This document shows, piece after piece, positions 52,616 through 62,867 of a stretch of DNA of 64,000 nt. Under the pieces are notes generated by a model that did not search any database, was not told the origin of the DNA, and saw nothing but the letters and a program-made list of their open reading frames with translations. The stretch spans positions 744,001-808,000 of the forward strand of contig NZ_FOUJ01000001.1 in the NCBI RefSeq assembly GCF_900114835.1, in the 5' to 3' direction. Origin of the DNA: Methanolobus profundi. Lineage in GTDB: Archaea > Halobacteriota > Methanosarcinia > Methanosarcinales > Methanosarcinaceae. The stretch's first letter is position 1; each line of letters begins with the position of its first letter. The position numbers and the translations under genes were made by a program.

Positions 52616-53638
52616 TTGGCTGCCATGACATTGAAAGAGCGTTTTATCTATTCACTTGAAAAGAAAGAGGTTGACAGGGTTCCTGTATGCTCGGTGACCC
52701 AGACAGGTATTGTAGAACTCATGGAACTTACGGGTGCTAAATGGCCTGATGCACATTATGATCCAGAGAAAATGGCTACACTGGCGATCGCAGGACATGA
52801 GGTCTTGGGACTTGAAGCTGTAAGGTATCCTTTTTGTACAACAGTTATAGCTGAGACCCTTGGTTGTAGTTTTGATAAGGGTTCTATTGACACACAACCC
52901 TATCAGCTCGATCATCCATGTAAGAACAAGGATGATGTTGCAGGTATCTCAGTTCCGGGTGATCTTCTTGGGTCAAGAAGGATCAGTGCGATGCTTGAAG
53001 CCACTGATATTATAAAGAGCAGGGTATCGGATGATGTTCCTGTGATAGCAGGGATGATCGGACCTGCTGCTATTGCGTTCTATTTGTGTGGTGCCAGGAA
53101 TTATCTTAAATGGTGTATAACTGATCCGGATATCCTTGAAGAACTTATAGTTCTTGGAACCAGGGTCTGTGTGGAATATGCCAATGCCCTTTTTGAAAGA
53201 GGTGTGGATGCTGTTGTAATTATAGATTCAGAGGCAGGTCCTGACCTTTTACCACCACCACTTTTCGGATCCCTTGTTCTTCCTCACTATAAAGAGCTCA
53301 CCAGAGAAATGAAAGGTCACAGTATCATCCACATATGCGGAGATGCAACCGATATCCTTGAAATGGTCGCTGTATCTGGATTTGACGGTCTGAGTGTTGA
53401 GGAGAAGGTGGATATTGCCTATGCAAGTCAGGTTGTTGGGGACAGGCTTTGCCTGATCGGAAATGTCTCGCCTGCGGCAACATTGCTTGGGAAAAGTCCG
53501 GACCAGATAAAGAAAGAGGCAAAACAATGTATTGAGGACGGTGTTGGTATACTGGCACCAGGGTGTGGAATAGCACCTCATACTCCGGTGGAGAATATTA
53601 GAGCTCTTGTGGCCGCAAGGGATGAGTTCTATGAATAA
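52616..53638 (+). CDS. mtaA: Methylcobamide:CoM methyltransferase MtaA
   Basis: 340 residues from a TTG at 52616. AGGAGG (52602-52607) lies 8 bases before this TTG but 17 before the ATG at 52625 that opens MTLKERFIYSLEK, so the TTG is preferred. It transfers the methyl group from methyl-MtaC to coenzyme M in methanol methanogenesis. It is a uroporphyrinogen-decarboxylase-like TIM barrel; zinc ligands are seen in HICGD and in the final GCGIAP. It lies 32 kb from mtaCB and just before the chemoreceptor genes. No terminator is obvious after it. Confidence 0.93.
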   Translation: MAAMTLKERFIYSLEKKEVDRVPVCSVTQTGIVELMELTGAKWPDAHYDPEKMATLAIAGHEVLGLEAVRYPFCTTVIAETLGCSFDKGSIDTQPYQLDHPCKNKDDVAGISVPGDLLGSRRISAMLEATDIIKSRVSDDVPVIAGMIGPAAIAFYLCGARNYLKWCITDPDILEELIVLGTRVCVEYANALFERGVDAVVIIDSEAGPDLLPPPLFGSLVLPHYKELTREMKGHSIIHICGDATDILEMVAVSGFDGLSVEEKVDIAYASQVVGDRLCLIGNVSPAATLLGKSPDQIKKEAKQCIEDGVGILAPGCGIAPHTPVENIRALVAARDEFYE

Positions 53639-53976
53639 GATGAATGATTTGCTTATTGTACAGCCGATCATATCTATAATTTAGTGATAATAAGTTTGGA
53701 TATTATGTTTGGTCTAATATAATGTGTTTATACAATATGCACAAGACATTCAAAAAATAATGGCTGTATGTGTAAATACAAATATTTGGATCAAACTGGA
53801 TATTTCTCAATTGCATTAACGTATCTCTTTTTTGAACATTCTAACATTGTAGATCTTCACATAAATTTATTGAGTATAAAAAAAGGTATTGTTGCGGAGC
53901 CTTTCTTTTTTTTGTTCGGGTATTTGCAAACTAAACAACACATTTATATATTTTCAGATTATATAGAATGCTGGCT

Positions 53977-54071
53977 CAAATGTGTAACTATTACACATAT
54001 GTACGCGAATATCTATTCACAATTGTTAATTCACTCGAAATTACGTATATACTACAAGAGGATGTGGACAC
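53977..54071 (+). promoter_or_regulatory. Leader element of chemoreceptor 1
   Basis: A TATA-like box (TTTATATA, 53943-53950) is followed by CAAATGTGTAACT (53977-53989), part of a 17-base palindrome TGTGTAACTATTACACA (53981-53997). The start TTG lies exactly 95 bases after the motif begins. The upstream gap 53639-53976 holds no supportable gene. Confidence 0.55.
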
Positions 54072-56126
54072 TTGAAACTGAATTTAAAAAACATAACAAT
54101 AAGTCGTAAGATCATTGTCTTCGCATTGATCCTTACAATTTTGCCAGTAACAGCCGTTGGTCTGTTTGCCTATGAGCAAACTTCTACTGCTATAAGGGAA
54201 CAACTCCATGAAAGGCTTGATGAACAGGTCTCTATGGAAGAGCAATACGTTGCAGCTGTATTCTCGGTAGCAAAGGAAACACTTCAAGCTAGTATTGGTG
54301 TTGCCAGTCTTCAACTGAATGAATATGGAGAAGCTTCAATATCAGATGGGGATCTGGTATTTGGTGATACGGTCATTAATAATAACTATGGTCTTGTTGA
54401 CACCATTAAGGAAGAGACCGGGTCAGATGTCACTGTATTCCAGGTATCCGGTAGTTCAGCAATTCGTGTTGCTACTACTTTGGTTGATGACAATGGAAAT
54501 CGTATTGTAGGCACAGCAGTCTCTCAGGAAGTTTACCAGACTGTCGTACAGAGAGGACAGAACCATGAAGGTCAAGCAGATGTGTTTGGTGAAACCTACA
54601 TAGGTACCTATAAACCTATCAGGGATGCAACAGGAAAGACCATAGGTATTCTTTTTGCTGGTCTTCCAGAAGAACACTATCGTCAGATAATCAAGGAACA
54701 GATGTCAACTATTGTCGTTGGTGAAACCGGTTACATGTATGTGATGGACACCAGTGGTGATGTCATTATCCATCCTACTGTTGAAGGAGACAACCTTCTG
54801 GAAAATGATTTTGCAAAGACAATGGTAGCAGAAAAGGAAGGAAGACTCGTTTACGACTGGCAGGGTCGTGAAAAGGCTATCAGTTATGCATACTATCCGG
54901 ATAACGAATGGATCATTGCATCAGGTACATACATCGATGAGTTCGAGGCTCCTGTAAGGGCTATCAGGAACGGTCTTGTAATTGCAGTACTTATATTCGT
55001 GATACTTGGTTCAGGTGCAGCATATCTTATCAGCAGATCGATATCCAAGGGTGTAGAGAACATTGTTTCAGACTTCAAGAAGATCTCAACCGATGCAATG
55101 GAAGGTAAGATCAATTCAAGAGCTGAAACTGATGTAGATATCGACTTTACAGATATTCCACTAGGTCTTAATGAGATCCTGGAAACTCTTACAAGCGTTA
55201 TCAATGTAGTAACTAAGAGCTCTAATGGTGTCGCTTCAACTGCAGAACAGATGTCTGCATCCATTGAGCAGATGACCGCAGCTTCCACACAGGTCTCAAC
55301 AACCGTGAACGAGATCGCAAGAGGTTCACAGGAACAATCTTCAAGGGCAGAGGATGTAGCAAGGACCATGAATGATATGACCATCGGTGTGCAGGATATT
55401 GCAACCAATGCTCAGCAGGCAGCAGAAGCAGCTAACTCTTCAAGGGACTTCATTACAGATGTCGGCAACCAGTCCAGAGATATGCTTGTTCAGATGGACG
55501 CTATCCAGGCTGCTACCAATGGCTCTGCAAATGTTATCAAGGAACTTGAAGGTAAGTCTAACCAGATCGGTGAGATCGTACAGCTTATCACCAACATTGC
55601 TGACCAGACCAACCTGCTTGCACTGAACGCTGCGATCGAGGCAGCAAGGGCAGGAGAACACGGTCGTGGTTTCGCTGTTGTAGCTGATGAAGTAAGGAAG
55701 CTTGCTGAGAACTCAGGAACTGCAGCATCCCAGATATCAGAACTGATCGCAGAGATCCAGGAAGGTACCCATGCAGCAGTAACTTCAATGGAATCCGGTA
55801 CAAAGACAGTTACAGAAGGTGTAGATGCACTTACTCATACTGTTGAAGCTGTGCAAAGGATCGTTGAAGAGAGTAACAAGGTTGCTCTTATGGCTGAGAA
55901 TATTGCAGCAGCAGCTGAGGAACAGTCCGCTTCGATCGAAGAGGTCACTGCAACGGTCGATGAGGTCGCTTCTATATCAGAAGAGGCAGCAGCCGGTACA
56001 CAGGAAACCTCTGCAGCTGTAGAGCAGCAGAGTGCATCCATGCAAGAGCTTGCAAAGAGTTCACAGGAACTTGCTCAGATGGCTTCTGAGATGCAGGAAT
56101 TCGTTGCAAAGTACCAGACAGAATAA
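54072..56126 (+). CDS. Membrane chemoreceptor, Cache-HAMP-MCP, copy 1
   Basis: 684 residues, start codon TTG. One membrane helix follows the cytoplasmic N-terminus ([21 protein letters not shown]), then an extracellular Cache_3-Cache_2-type sensor (about 40-290), a second membrane helix, a HAMP domain, and a methyl-accepting domain with the conserved tip [20 protein letters not shown]. It senses a small ligand outside and controls CheA and the archaellum. It is the first of three tandem paralogs, next to mtaA, so a methylated substrate is a possible ligand (inference). Confidence 0.93.
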   Translation: MKLNLKNITISRKIIVFALILTILPVTAVGLFAYEQTSTAIREQLHERLDEQVSMEEQYVAAVFSVAKETLQASIGVASLQLNEYGEASISDGDLVFGDTVINNNYGLVDTIKEETGSDVTVFQVSGSSAIRVATTLVDDNGNRIVGTAVSQEVYQTVVQRGQNHEGQADVFGETYIGTYKPIRDATGKTIGILFAGLPEEHYRQIIKEQMSTIVVGETGYMYVMDTSGDVIIHPTVEGDNLLENDFAKTMVAEKEGRLVYDWQGREKAISYAYYPDNEWIIASGTYIDEFEAPVRAIRNGLVIAVLIFVILGSGAAYLISRSISKGVENIVSDFKKISTDAMEGKINSRAETDVDIDFTDIPLGLNEILETLTSVINVVTKSSNGVASTAEQMSASIEQMTAASTQVSTTVNEIARGSQEQSSRAEDVARTMNDMTIGVQDIATNAQQAAEAANSSRDFITDVGNQSRDMLVQMDAIQAATNGSANVIKELEGKSNQIGEIVQLITNIADQTNLLALNAAIEAARAGEHGRGFAVVADEVRKLAENSGTAASQISELIAEIQEGTHAAVTSMESGTKTVTEGVDALTHTVEAVQRIVEESNKVALMAENIAAAAEEQSASIEEVTATVDEVASISEEAAAGTQETSAAVEQQSASMQELAKSSQELAQMASEMQEFVAKYQTE

Positions 56127-56132
56127 GTATGA

Positions 56133-56152
56133 AGAAGGGAAGTGTCCCTTCT
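56133..56152 (+). terminator. Terminator of chemoreceptor 1
   Basis: AGAAGGGA and TCCCTTCT form an 8-base stem with a 4-base loop, followed by a T-rich tail. Confidence 0.75.
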
Positions 56153-56327
56153 CTTTTCTTTTTTTAAGTTATTATCTTCTTTTTATCATCTTTGTCTATT
56201 ATTTAATCTATTTTTTTACTAAAAAGATATTTGTATATTTCTAAATTTTAATATTCAGTGCGTCTACGCATGTTGAAAAATTGCAGAGTGTTATCACTAC
56301 ATTTTTATATTTGAATTGTTGTATATA

Positions 56328-56417
56328 CAATTGTTCAACTAATACTCAAAATTGAACCATAATCTAAGATGGATCATATCTCAATTATTATTTACATTTT
56401 TTAGATGGGTGATACAC
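56328..56417 (+). promoter_or_regulatory. Leader element of chemoreceptor 2
   Basis: CAATTGTTCAACT (56328-56340) matches the motif of copies 1 and 3 at 10 of 13 positions, 90 bases before the TTG. A TATA-like TTTTTATATTTG lies about 25 bases upstream. Confidence 0.4.
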
Positions 56418-58484
56418 TTGAAAATAACTACATTAGATCTTAAGAATATAACTATTAATAAAAAGATCATTGCTCTTGCTTTGATACTTAGTATTTTACC
56501 TGTAAGTGCTGTGGGACTGTTCGCTTATGAACAGACCTCTTCTGCTATAGAAGAACAGGTATACGAAAAACTTGATGAGCAGGTATGGATGGAAGAACAG
56601 TACATTGATGCTGTCTTTTCAGTAGGTCAGGAAAGTCTGAAAGCCAATCTAGGTGTGGCCCATAATAGTTTCTATTCATTGGGAACTCCAATGATATCCA
56701 ATGGTAACCTGTTATTTGGTGACGACCATGTTGTCAATGGTAATTATGACCTTGTTGATGAACTTAAAGCAGAGACCGGTGGGGATCTCACTATATTCCA
56801 GGTAAAGGATGGTTCTGCAGTACGTGTTTCAACTACTATCAAGAACAGTGCCGGAAGCCGTTTAGTAGGTACAAGTCTTACTGATGCTGTTTATCAGAGC
56901 GTTGTCCGGGAAGGTCAGACATATACCGGAAGATCTGATGTTCTTGGTGAATGGTACATAGGTATCTATGAACCTATAAAGGATACATCAGGAAAGATAA
57001 TTGGTATTCTTTTTGTCGGTCTGCCTGAAGCACACTACACTCAGACGATCAGAGAACAGATATTGGACATAACCGTTGGTGAGACTGGTTATATGTATGT
57101 GATGGACACCAGTGGTAATCTCATAATCCACCCGACCAGTGAAGGCGACAATGTCTATCAAAATGATTTTGTAAAAGAAATGGTCGCAAATAAGGAAGGA
57201 AGGATCGATTATGTCTGGGAAGGCCGGGAAAAGGTAATGAGCTATACTTATTATCCTGATAAGGACTGGATCGTCGCTACAGGAACTTATTTCGATGAGT
57301 TCGAGGCTCCTGTAAGAGCTATCAGGAATGGAATTATAGCTGCTGTGATCATATGTGTTCTCCTGGGTTCCGGAGCTGGTCTTTTCATAAGCCGTTCCAT
57401 CTCCAAAGGTGTGGAAGGGATCGTTTCTGATTTCAAGAAGATATCAGATGATGCGATCGATGGTAAGGTAAATTCCAGAGCTGAAACAGATGTGGATATT
57501 GATTTTGTTGATATTCCAAAAGGTCTTAATGATATTCTGGAAACTCTTACAGGTGTCATAAATGTAGTAACAAAGAGCGCTAACAGTGTTGCTTCAACTG
57601 CAGAAGAGATGTCTGCATCCGTTGAGCAGATGACTGCGGCTTCCACACAGGTCTCAACAACTGTGAATGAGATCGCACAGGGATCCCAGGCTCAGTCCTC
57701 AAGGGCAGAGGATGTAGCAAGAACCATGAACGATATGACCATTGGTGTGCAGGATATTGCAAGCAATGCTCAGCAGGCAGCAGAAGCAGCAAATGCAGCA
57801 AAAGAGTTCATCTCAGATGTTGGTGATCAGTCCAGGGACATGCTTGTTCAGATGGATGCTATCCAGGCTGCTACCAATGGTTCTGCAAATGTTATCAAGG
57901 AACTTGAAGGTAAGTCTAACCAGATCGGTGAGATCGTACAGCTCATAACCAACATTGCTGACCAGACAAACCTGCTTGCTCTGAACGCTGCGATCGAGGC
58001 AGCAAGGGCAGGAGAACACGGTCGTGGTTTCGCGGTTGTAGCTGATGAGGTAAGAAAGCTTGCTGAAGACTCAGGAACTGCAGCTTCCCAGATATCAGGA
58101 CTTATCGGTGAGATACAGGATGGTACCCATGCAGCTGTGACCTCTATGGAATCCGGAACTAAGACCGTGTCTGAAGGTGTAGATGCACTTACTCACACTG
58201 TTGAAGCTGTCCAGAGGATCGTTGAGGAGAGTAACAGGGTTGCTCTTATGGCAGAGAATATTGCAGCAGCAGCTGAGGAACAGTCCGCTTCAATAGAAGA
58301 GGTCACTGCGACTGTTGATGAGGTCGCTTCTATCTCACAGGAAGCAGCAGCTGGTACACAGGAGACCTCTGCAGCAGTGGAACAGCAGAACGCATCTATG
58401 CACGAACTTGCAACGAGTTCACAGGAACTTGCTCAGATGGCTTCTGAAATGCAGGAATTTGTTGCAAAATACGTAACAGAATAA
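56418..58484 (+). CDS. Membrane chemoreceptor, Cache-HAMP-MCP, copy 2
   Basis: 688 residues from the TTG at 56418, which aligns with the starts of copies 1 and 3 and has GGTGAT just upstream; an ATG at 56352 would add 22 atypical residues. Architecture is as in copy 1. The sensor domain is the most diverged part, while the signalling domain is nearly identical to copy 1 at DNA level over several hundred bases, suggesting gene conversion and different ligands with one signalling output. Confidence 0.92.
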   Translation: MKITTLDLKNITINKKIIALALILSILPVSAVGLFAYEQTSSAIEEQVYEKLDEQVWMEEQYIDAVFSVGQESLKANLGVAHNSFYSLGTPMISNGNLLFGDDHVVNGNYDLVDELKAETGGDLTIFQVKDGSAVRVSTTIKNSAGSRLVGTSLTDAVYQSVVREGQTYTGRSDVLGEWYIGIYEPIKDTSGKIIGILFVGLPEAHYTQTIREQILDITVGETGYMYVMDTSGNLIIHPTSEGDNVYQNDFVKEMVANKEGRIDYVWEGREKVMSYTYYPDKDWIVATGTYFDEFEAPVRAIRNGIIAAVIICVLLGSGAGLFISRSISKGVEGIVSDFKKISDDAIDGKVNSRAETDVDIDFVDIPKGLNDILETLTGVINVVTKSANSVASTAEEMSASVEQMTAASTQVSTTVNEIAQGSQAQSSRAEDVARTMNDMTIGVQDIASNAQQAAEAANAAKEFISDVGDQSRDMLVQMDAIQAATNGSANVIKELEGKSNQIGEIVQLITNIADQTNLLALNAAIEAARAGEHGRGFAVVADEVRKLAEDSGTAASQISGLIGEIQDGTHAAVTSMESGTKTVSEGVDALTHTVEAVQRIVEESNRVALMAENIAAAAEEQSASIEEVTATVDEVASISQEAAAGTQETSAAVEQQNASMHELATSSQELAQMASEMQEFVAKYVTE

Positions 58485-58490
58485 GACCGG

Positions 58491-58509
58491 AGAAGGGATC
58501 ATCCCTTCT
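58491..58509 (+). terminator. Terminator of chemoreceptor 2
   Basis: AGAAGGGA and TCCCTTCT with a 3-base loop, the same stem as after copy 1, followed by TTTC. Confidence 0.75.
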
Positions 58510-58712
58510 TTTCATTCTTATTCTTGCTCTTTTTTTATCATTGCTGTTTTTCGTTATTTTCATACTCCCAATTTTATTTGGAGAATGTCTATTATCTTAT
58601 TTTTATTCCATAATGTTTCTAATGGTGTCGTCTATTCTTCCAATATCTGACTTCCTAATTATATTGATTCTCTTTATATTTTTATACTTTGTAACCCTAT
58701 GAAAATATAATG

Positions 58713-58807
58713 CAAATGTGTAACTTATACAAAATGTGGTCATTCTGAATTCAGGACATTGATCATTGTGTTATTATTTGTATATGATCATTGGATGTGG
58801 TGGATTG
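58713..58807 (+). promoter_or_regulatory. Leader element of chemoreceptor 3
   Basis: CAAATGTGTAACT (58713-58725) is identical to the motif of copy 1, and the TTG start again lies exactly 95 bases after the motif begins. A TATA-like TTTTTATACTTT lies about 30 bases before it. Confidence 0.55.
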
Positions 58808-60877
58808 AAATGGAAGGGCACTACTTTTAACTGGAAAAAAATAACAATTAGTCGGAAGATCATTGTATTTGCTTTGATACTAACAATTTTACCTATGGCA
58901 TCTGTGGGTCTTTTTGCCTACGAGCAAACCTCTACTGCCATCAGGGAACAGTTACATGAGAGACTTGATGAACAGGTCTACATGGAAGAGCAGTATGTTG
59001 GAGCAATATTCACGATCGCTGAGGATAACCTTGCATCAAGTATGGGTGTGGCATCGATCGAAATGCTCAGTCATGGTTCTCCATCGATATTGAACGGGGA
59101 GCTTACTTATGGCGATGACTATACGATAAATAATAATTTTGCGCTTGTTGACAGAGTAAAAGAAGAGACCGGTACAGATGTCACGATCTTCCAGGTCATG
59201 GACGATTCAGCAGTCCGTATATCTACAACGATAGTAGGAAACACAGGTAGTCGTGTTGTGGGAACGGCTGTTTCTGAAGATATCTATCAGAAAGTGGTCC
59301 GTGGAGGACAGACCTTTATTGGTGAGGCAAATGTACTCGGAGAGGAATACCTGAGCATCTATGAGCCTATTAAGGCCAATACAGGGGAAACTATCGGTAT
59401 ACTGTTCGTGGGTATGCCCGTGGAACATTACCGTCTGATCATCAAAGAGCAGATGTCACAGATAGTGTTCGGTGAGACCGGTTACATGTATGTGATGGAT
59501 TCTAATGGTGACGTTATCATTCATCCTACTGTTGAGGGAGATAACCTTCTTTCAAATGATTTTGCAAAGACCATGGTCGCAGAAAAGGAAGGAAGACTTG
59601 TCTATGAATGGCAGGGACGTGATAAGGCTATCAGTTATGCCTATTATGAAGAAATGGACTGGATCATTGCATCCGGTACATATATCGAAGAGTTCGAAGC
59701 TCCTGTAAAAGCTATCAGGAACGGACTTATAGCAGCAGTATTAGTATTTCTGGTACTTGGATCTGCAGCAGCACTCCTTATAAGCAGATCAATTTCCGGT
59801 GATGTGAACAGTATCGTTGCAGATTTCAAGAAGATATCGGACGATGCTCTGGAAGGAAGGATAAATACAAGGGCTGAGACGGACGTAGCAGTTGATTTCC
59901 TGGACATACCACGTGGTCTGAACAGCATTTTAGATACTCTTACCAATGTGATAAATGTGGTGAGCAGAAGTGCCAATAATGTAGCTTCGACCGCAGAAGA
60001 GATGTCTGCTTCTATTGAGGAAATAACTGCAGCATCTTCACAGGTTGCAACCACTGTGGGTGATATTGCTAAAGGTTCTATGGACCAGTCCACAAGGACC
60101 GATGATATTGCCAGGACGATGAACGATATGACCATTGGTGTACAGGATATTGCCAGCAATGCCCAGGAGGCTTCTGAGGCTGCTAATGCTGCAAAGGAAT
60201 TCATTGCAAGTGTTGGTGACCAATCCAGTGATCTTCTTTTGCAGATGGATGCCATACAGAGAGCTACGGATAGTTCAGCTACGGCCATCAAGGAGCTTGA
60301 GGAGAAATCCAACAGGATCGGTGAGATGGTGCAGCTTATCACCAATATCGCAGACCAGACGAACCTTCTTGCACTAAATGCAGCCATTGAAGCTGCACGT
60401 GCTGGTGAACACGGACGTGGTTTTGCAGTTGTTGCTGATGAGGTGAGGAAACTGGCAGAGAACTCAGGAACTGCAGCTTCCCAGATATCAGAGCTGCTGA
60501 CGCTGATAATGGAAGAGACACATGGCGCGGTAAGTTCCATGGATGAAGGTACCAGGACCGTAACTTCAGGTGTCACTGCCCTTACAAGCACTGTTGAGGC
60601 TGTTAAAAAGATAGTCGAGGAGAGTAACAAGGTCGCTATAATGGCAGGAAATATCGCAGCAGCAGCCGAGGAACAATCTGCTTCCATTGAAGAGGTGACG
60701 GCAACCATAGATGAGGTGGCCTCGATATCACAGGAGGCAGCAGCCGGTACACAGGAAACATCGGCAGCCATAGAGGAGCAGAGTGCATCCATGCAGGATA
60801 TTGCCAAGAGCTCTGAGGAACTGGCACAGATGGCCTCTGAGATGCAGGAGATCGTTTCAAAGTATATTACAGATTGA
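58808..60877 (+). CDS. Membrane chemoreceptor, Cache-HAMP-MCP, copy 3
   Basis: 689 residues from the TTG at 58808, by homology with copies 1 and 2. An upstream in-frame start at 58766 is not supported. The architecture is as in the other copies, with membrane helix, Cache sensor, second helix, HAMP and signalling domain. It is more diverged from copies 1 and 2 in the signalling domain ([17 protein letters not shown]) than they are from each other. Ligand unknown. Confidence 0.92.
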   Translation, partial: KWKGTTFNWKKITISRKIIVFALILTILPMASVGLFAYEQTSTAIREQLHERLDEQVYMEEQYVGAIFTIAEDNLASSMGVASIEMLSHGSPSILNGELTYGDDYTINNNFALVDRVKEETGTDVTIFQVMDDSAVRISTTIVGNTGSRVVGTAVSEDIYQKVVRGGQTFIGEANVLGEEYLSIYEPIKANTGETIGILFVGMPVEHYRLIIKEQMSQIVFGETGYMYVMDSNGDVIIHPTVEGDNLLSNDFAKTMVAEKEGRLVYEWQGRDKAISYAYYEEMDWIIASGTYIEEFEAPVKAIRNGLIAAVLVFLVLGSAAALLISRSISGDVNSIVADFKKISDDALEGRINTRAETDVAVDFLDIPRGLNSILDTLTNVINVVSRSANNVASTAEEMSASIEEITAASSQVATTVGDIAKGSMDQSTRTDDIARTMNDMTIGVQDIASNAQEASEAANAAKEFIASVGDQSSDLLLQMDAIQRATDSSATAIKELEEKSNRIGEMVQLITNIADQTNLLALNAAIEAARAGEHGRGFAVVADEVRKLAENSGTAASQISELLTLIMEETHGAVSSMDEGTRTVTSGVTALTSTVEAVKKIVEESNKVAIMAGNIAAAAEEQSASIEEVTATIDEVASISQEAAAGTQETSAAIEEQSASMQDIAKSSEELAQMASEMQEIVSKYITD

Positions 60878-60878
60878 T

Positions 60879-60902
60879 CAGGGAAGAAGATATCTTTTCC
60901 TG
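60879..60902 (+). terminator. Terminator of chemoreceptor 3
   Basis: CAGGGAAG and TTTTCCTG pair over 8 positions including two G-T pairs, with an 8-base loop, followed by TTCTTTTTTG. Confidence 0.55.
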
Positions 60903-61089
60903 TTCTTTTTTGTTTTTCTTAATCTGTATGGTCTAAGGCTCTCTATTCTTTTCTTTTAGTTCGTCAGATATAAGTAGCTGGAATGAAAGAATCAGTATTG
61001 AGAATATTTTAGATAATTAGCATTATGATCGTTCCGCCTGGCGGAAATGTAAAAAATGATATTGGTAAGGTTGATACAAAAGTGATATT

Positions 61090-61632
61090 ATGTCAGGATC
61101 TGATCTAAGTAGCAAAAAAATTCTAATGGTTATCGCACAGGAAGGGTTCAGGGATGAGGAGTTCTTTGAACCAAGGGATGTGTTCGAAGATGCAGGGATC
61201 TCTATCACTATTGCAAGTAATACTATGAAGGAAGCGACAGGAGTACTTGGGGGAACTGCTAAGCCTGATGTTACGATAGGTAATGTCAATATAACAGAGT
61301 ATGATGCTATTGTGATAGCCGGAGGACCTGGTTCAAGAAAACTGCTGTGGCCTGATAAAAAGCTCCAGAAGCTGGTGGCCGAGGCATTCGATCTGGCAAA
61401 GGTGGTGGCTGCGATCTGTGTGTCACCTGTGATCCTTGCAAGGGCAGGTGTCCTTGAGGGTAAGAAGGCAACGGTGTTCAAAGATCCTGCATCTATCAAG
61501 GAGCTTCTTGATGGTGGTGCTGATTATGAGAATGAGGATGTGATCATCGTTGAGAATGTTGTTACAGCACGTGACCCAACTGCTGCGGAGCAGTTCGGTG
61601 AGGCGGTCCTTGAGGCTCTGGAGGAGATGTGA
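61090..61632 (+). CDS. DJ-1/PfpI family protein
   Basis: 180 residues. The nucleophile elbow AAICVSP has Cys110, with the partner Glu in RDEEFF (residues 23-24) typical of the DJ-1/PfpI superfamily, whose members include deglycases, chaperones and small proteases. It is the only gene in its unit. The exact activity cannot be read; stress protection is the usual role. Confidence 0.9.
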   Translation: MSGSDLSSKKILMVIAQEGFRDEEFFEPRDVFEDAGISITIASNTMKEATGVLGGTAKPDVTIGNVNITEYDAIVIAGGPGSRKLLWPDKKLQKLVAEAFDLAKVVAAICVSPVILARAGVLEGKKATVFKDPASIKELLDGGADYENEDVIIVENVVTARDPTAAEQFGEAVLEALEEM

Positions 61633-61633
61633 A

Positions 61634-61706
61634 GCCGGTGGGACCGGCCTTATATTTTTCCTTTGTTCTTTCTTTTCTTTTTCTATATTGACCGGACATC
61701 CGGTCA
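61634..61706. terminator. Two hairpins between convergent genes
   Basis: GCCGGT/ACCGGC (61634-61648, 3-base loop) follows the rightward DJ-1 gene. TGACCGGA/TCCGGTCA (61689-61706, 2-base centre) overlaps the end of the leftward MBL gene. Confidence 0.6.
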
Positions 61707-62459
61707 GATCTCAATCTCCATGAGGTCTTTTGCTATTGTGACGTTGCCTTTGAAGTATTTCCTGAGGTGGTCCACTGCTTCTCTGTAGCGTCCCTGCATG
61801 TGAGGGTAGAGATGCGTGAGATAGATATCTTTTACGTCGAGAGGTTCCTCTTCAAGCATGAGGGAGAGCATGTCAGGTGTGGTGTGGTTGGTCATGGGGA
61901 AACCCAGCGGGAAGGAGCATTCGTGTATTAGCACTTCCACACCCTCTGCCAGTTCCATTACTTCGTAGCATGGCTCTGTGTCACCTGTGTAGACCACGCT
62001 CTTGCCTTCTTTTTCGAGACGATAGGCCAGTGAGTTGTCTGTGTGTACGGTCTTTGCACAGCTTATTACGCAATCGGAGCCTTCGGGCGTGAACTCATCC
62101 CCGGGCGAGAGCTCAGTGATATCCACGGTGAACCTGTCCCTGAGATAGTCGTAAACGTCCAGTGTCTTCTCAAACCATTCCCGCGTGCCCTGCGGCCCGT
62201 ACAGTTTCATGTCGGTCCTGCCAATTAGCCAGTTTGCCTTGATGAGTGCCAGTACATCCCCTACGTGGTCGAGATGCAGGTGGGTAAGCACTATACCTGT
62301 GATATCCTTATGCTGGTACCCGCTCTCGAATATTCGTCCAAGGACCCCGCATCCACAGTCGAAGAGCAGAAGGGAATCCCCTGTATCCATGAGCACACCG
62401 GACTGTACTCTGTCAGCCTGAGGTATGCCAGTTCCTGTGCCAAGAAACGTGATTTTCAT
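61704..62459 (-). CDS. MBL-fold metallo-hydrolase, RNase Z-like
   Basis: 251 residues. The metal motif HLHLDHVG, then VHTD, the TGDTEP aspartate and a final His (LTHLYPH) form the dinuclear zinc site of the ElaC/RNase Z-like group of the MBL fold. The opening FLGTGTGIPQADR is also typical. It lacks the clear exosite arm of tRNase Z, so the substrate may be another phosphodiester or a small molecule. It is transcribed toward the DJ-1 gene. Confidence 0.88.
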   Translation of the reverse strand: MKITFLGTGTGIPQADRVQSGVLMDTGDSLLLFDCGCGVLGRIFESGYQHKDITGIVLTHLHLDHVGDVLALIKANWLIGRTDMKLYGPQGTREWFEKTLDVYDYLRDRFTVDITELSPGDEFTPEGSDCVISCAKTVHTDNSLAYRLEKEGKSVVYTGDTEPCYEVMELAEGVEVLIHECSFPLGFPMTNHTTPDMLSLMLEEEPLDVKDIYLTHLYPHMQGRYREAVDHLRKYFKGNVTIAKDLMEIEI

Positions 62460-62546
62460 ATCCGCTATAATAAGACTTAAGTAACTTAATTGTTATTATC
62501 TCGTGTTTAAGACCGCAAGACCGGCACACAACTCTTTATTCTTACT

Positions 62547-62631
62547 GCGGGGGTTGCCCAGCTAGGTCAAAGGCGCCGGACTTAAGATCCGGTATCGAAG
62601 GATTTCGAGGGTTCGAATCCCTCCCCCCGCA
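62547..62631 (+). tRNA. tRNA-Leu (UAA)
   Basis: 85 bases fold as a class II tRNA. The acceptor stem is GCGGGGG/CCCCCGC with discriminator A. The anticodon stem CCGGA/TCCGG carries loop CTTAAGA, so the anticodon is TAA. A long variable arm and the T arm GAGGG-TTCGAAT-CCCTC follow. CCA is not encoded. No intron. Confidence 0.97.
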
Positions 62632-62867
62632 CTTTGTTTTTGGGTAATAGGTATCTTAGAAAATAGATACTCAGAATTTTGGGAAGTTGTATGTTAAAAG
62701 TTTACAATGATTTTTCTCCAAAAAACTATAACTCTAGCTATAAATTAACTTCATCAAATAGAAGTATTACCTAAAAATAACAGATAATCAAATATGGATA
62801 ATTCTATCAAAAAATCATATTCATTTACCTATTTTTGGGTTACTTTAGAAATCAACCATGCAAATTA
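62632..62867. other. AT-rich region after the tRNA
   Basis: No gene is seen. Base composition becomes visibly more AT-rich directly after the tRNA 3' end and stays so to the end of the window, as at the edge of an integrated element. Confidence 0.45.

Noticed and set aside
53768-54109. 113-codon frame before chemoreceptor 1
   Set aside because: It overlaps the TATA box, palindrome and start of the receptor, has no ribosome site, and reads like random AT-rich sequence.
59644-60807. 387-codon frame opposite chemoreceptor 3, and similar long frames opposite the other receptors and the poly-HAMP gene
   Set aside because: Mirror frames of biased, Ala/Ser/Glu-rich coding sequence; no start signals and no protein-like pattern apart from low complexity.
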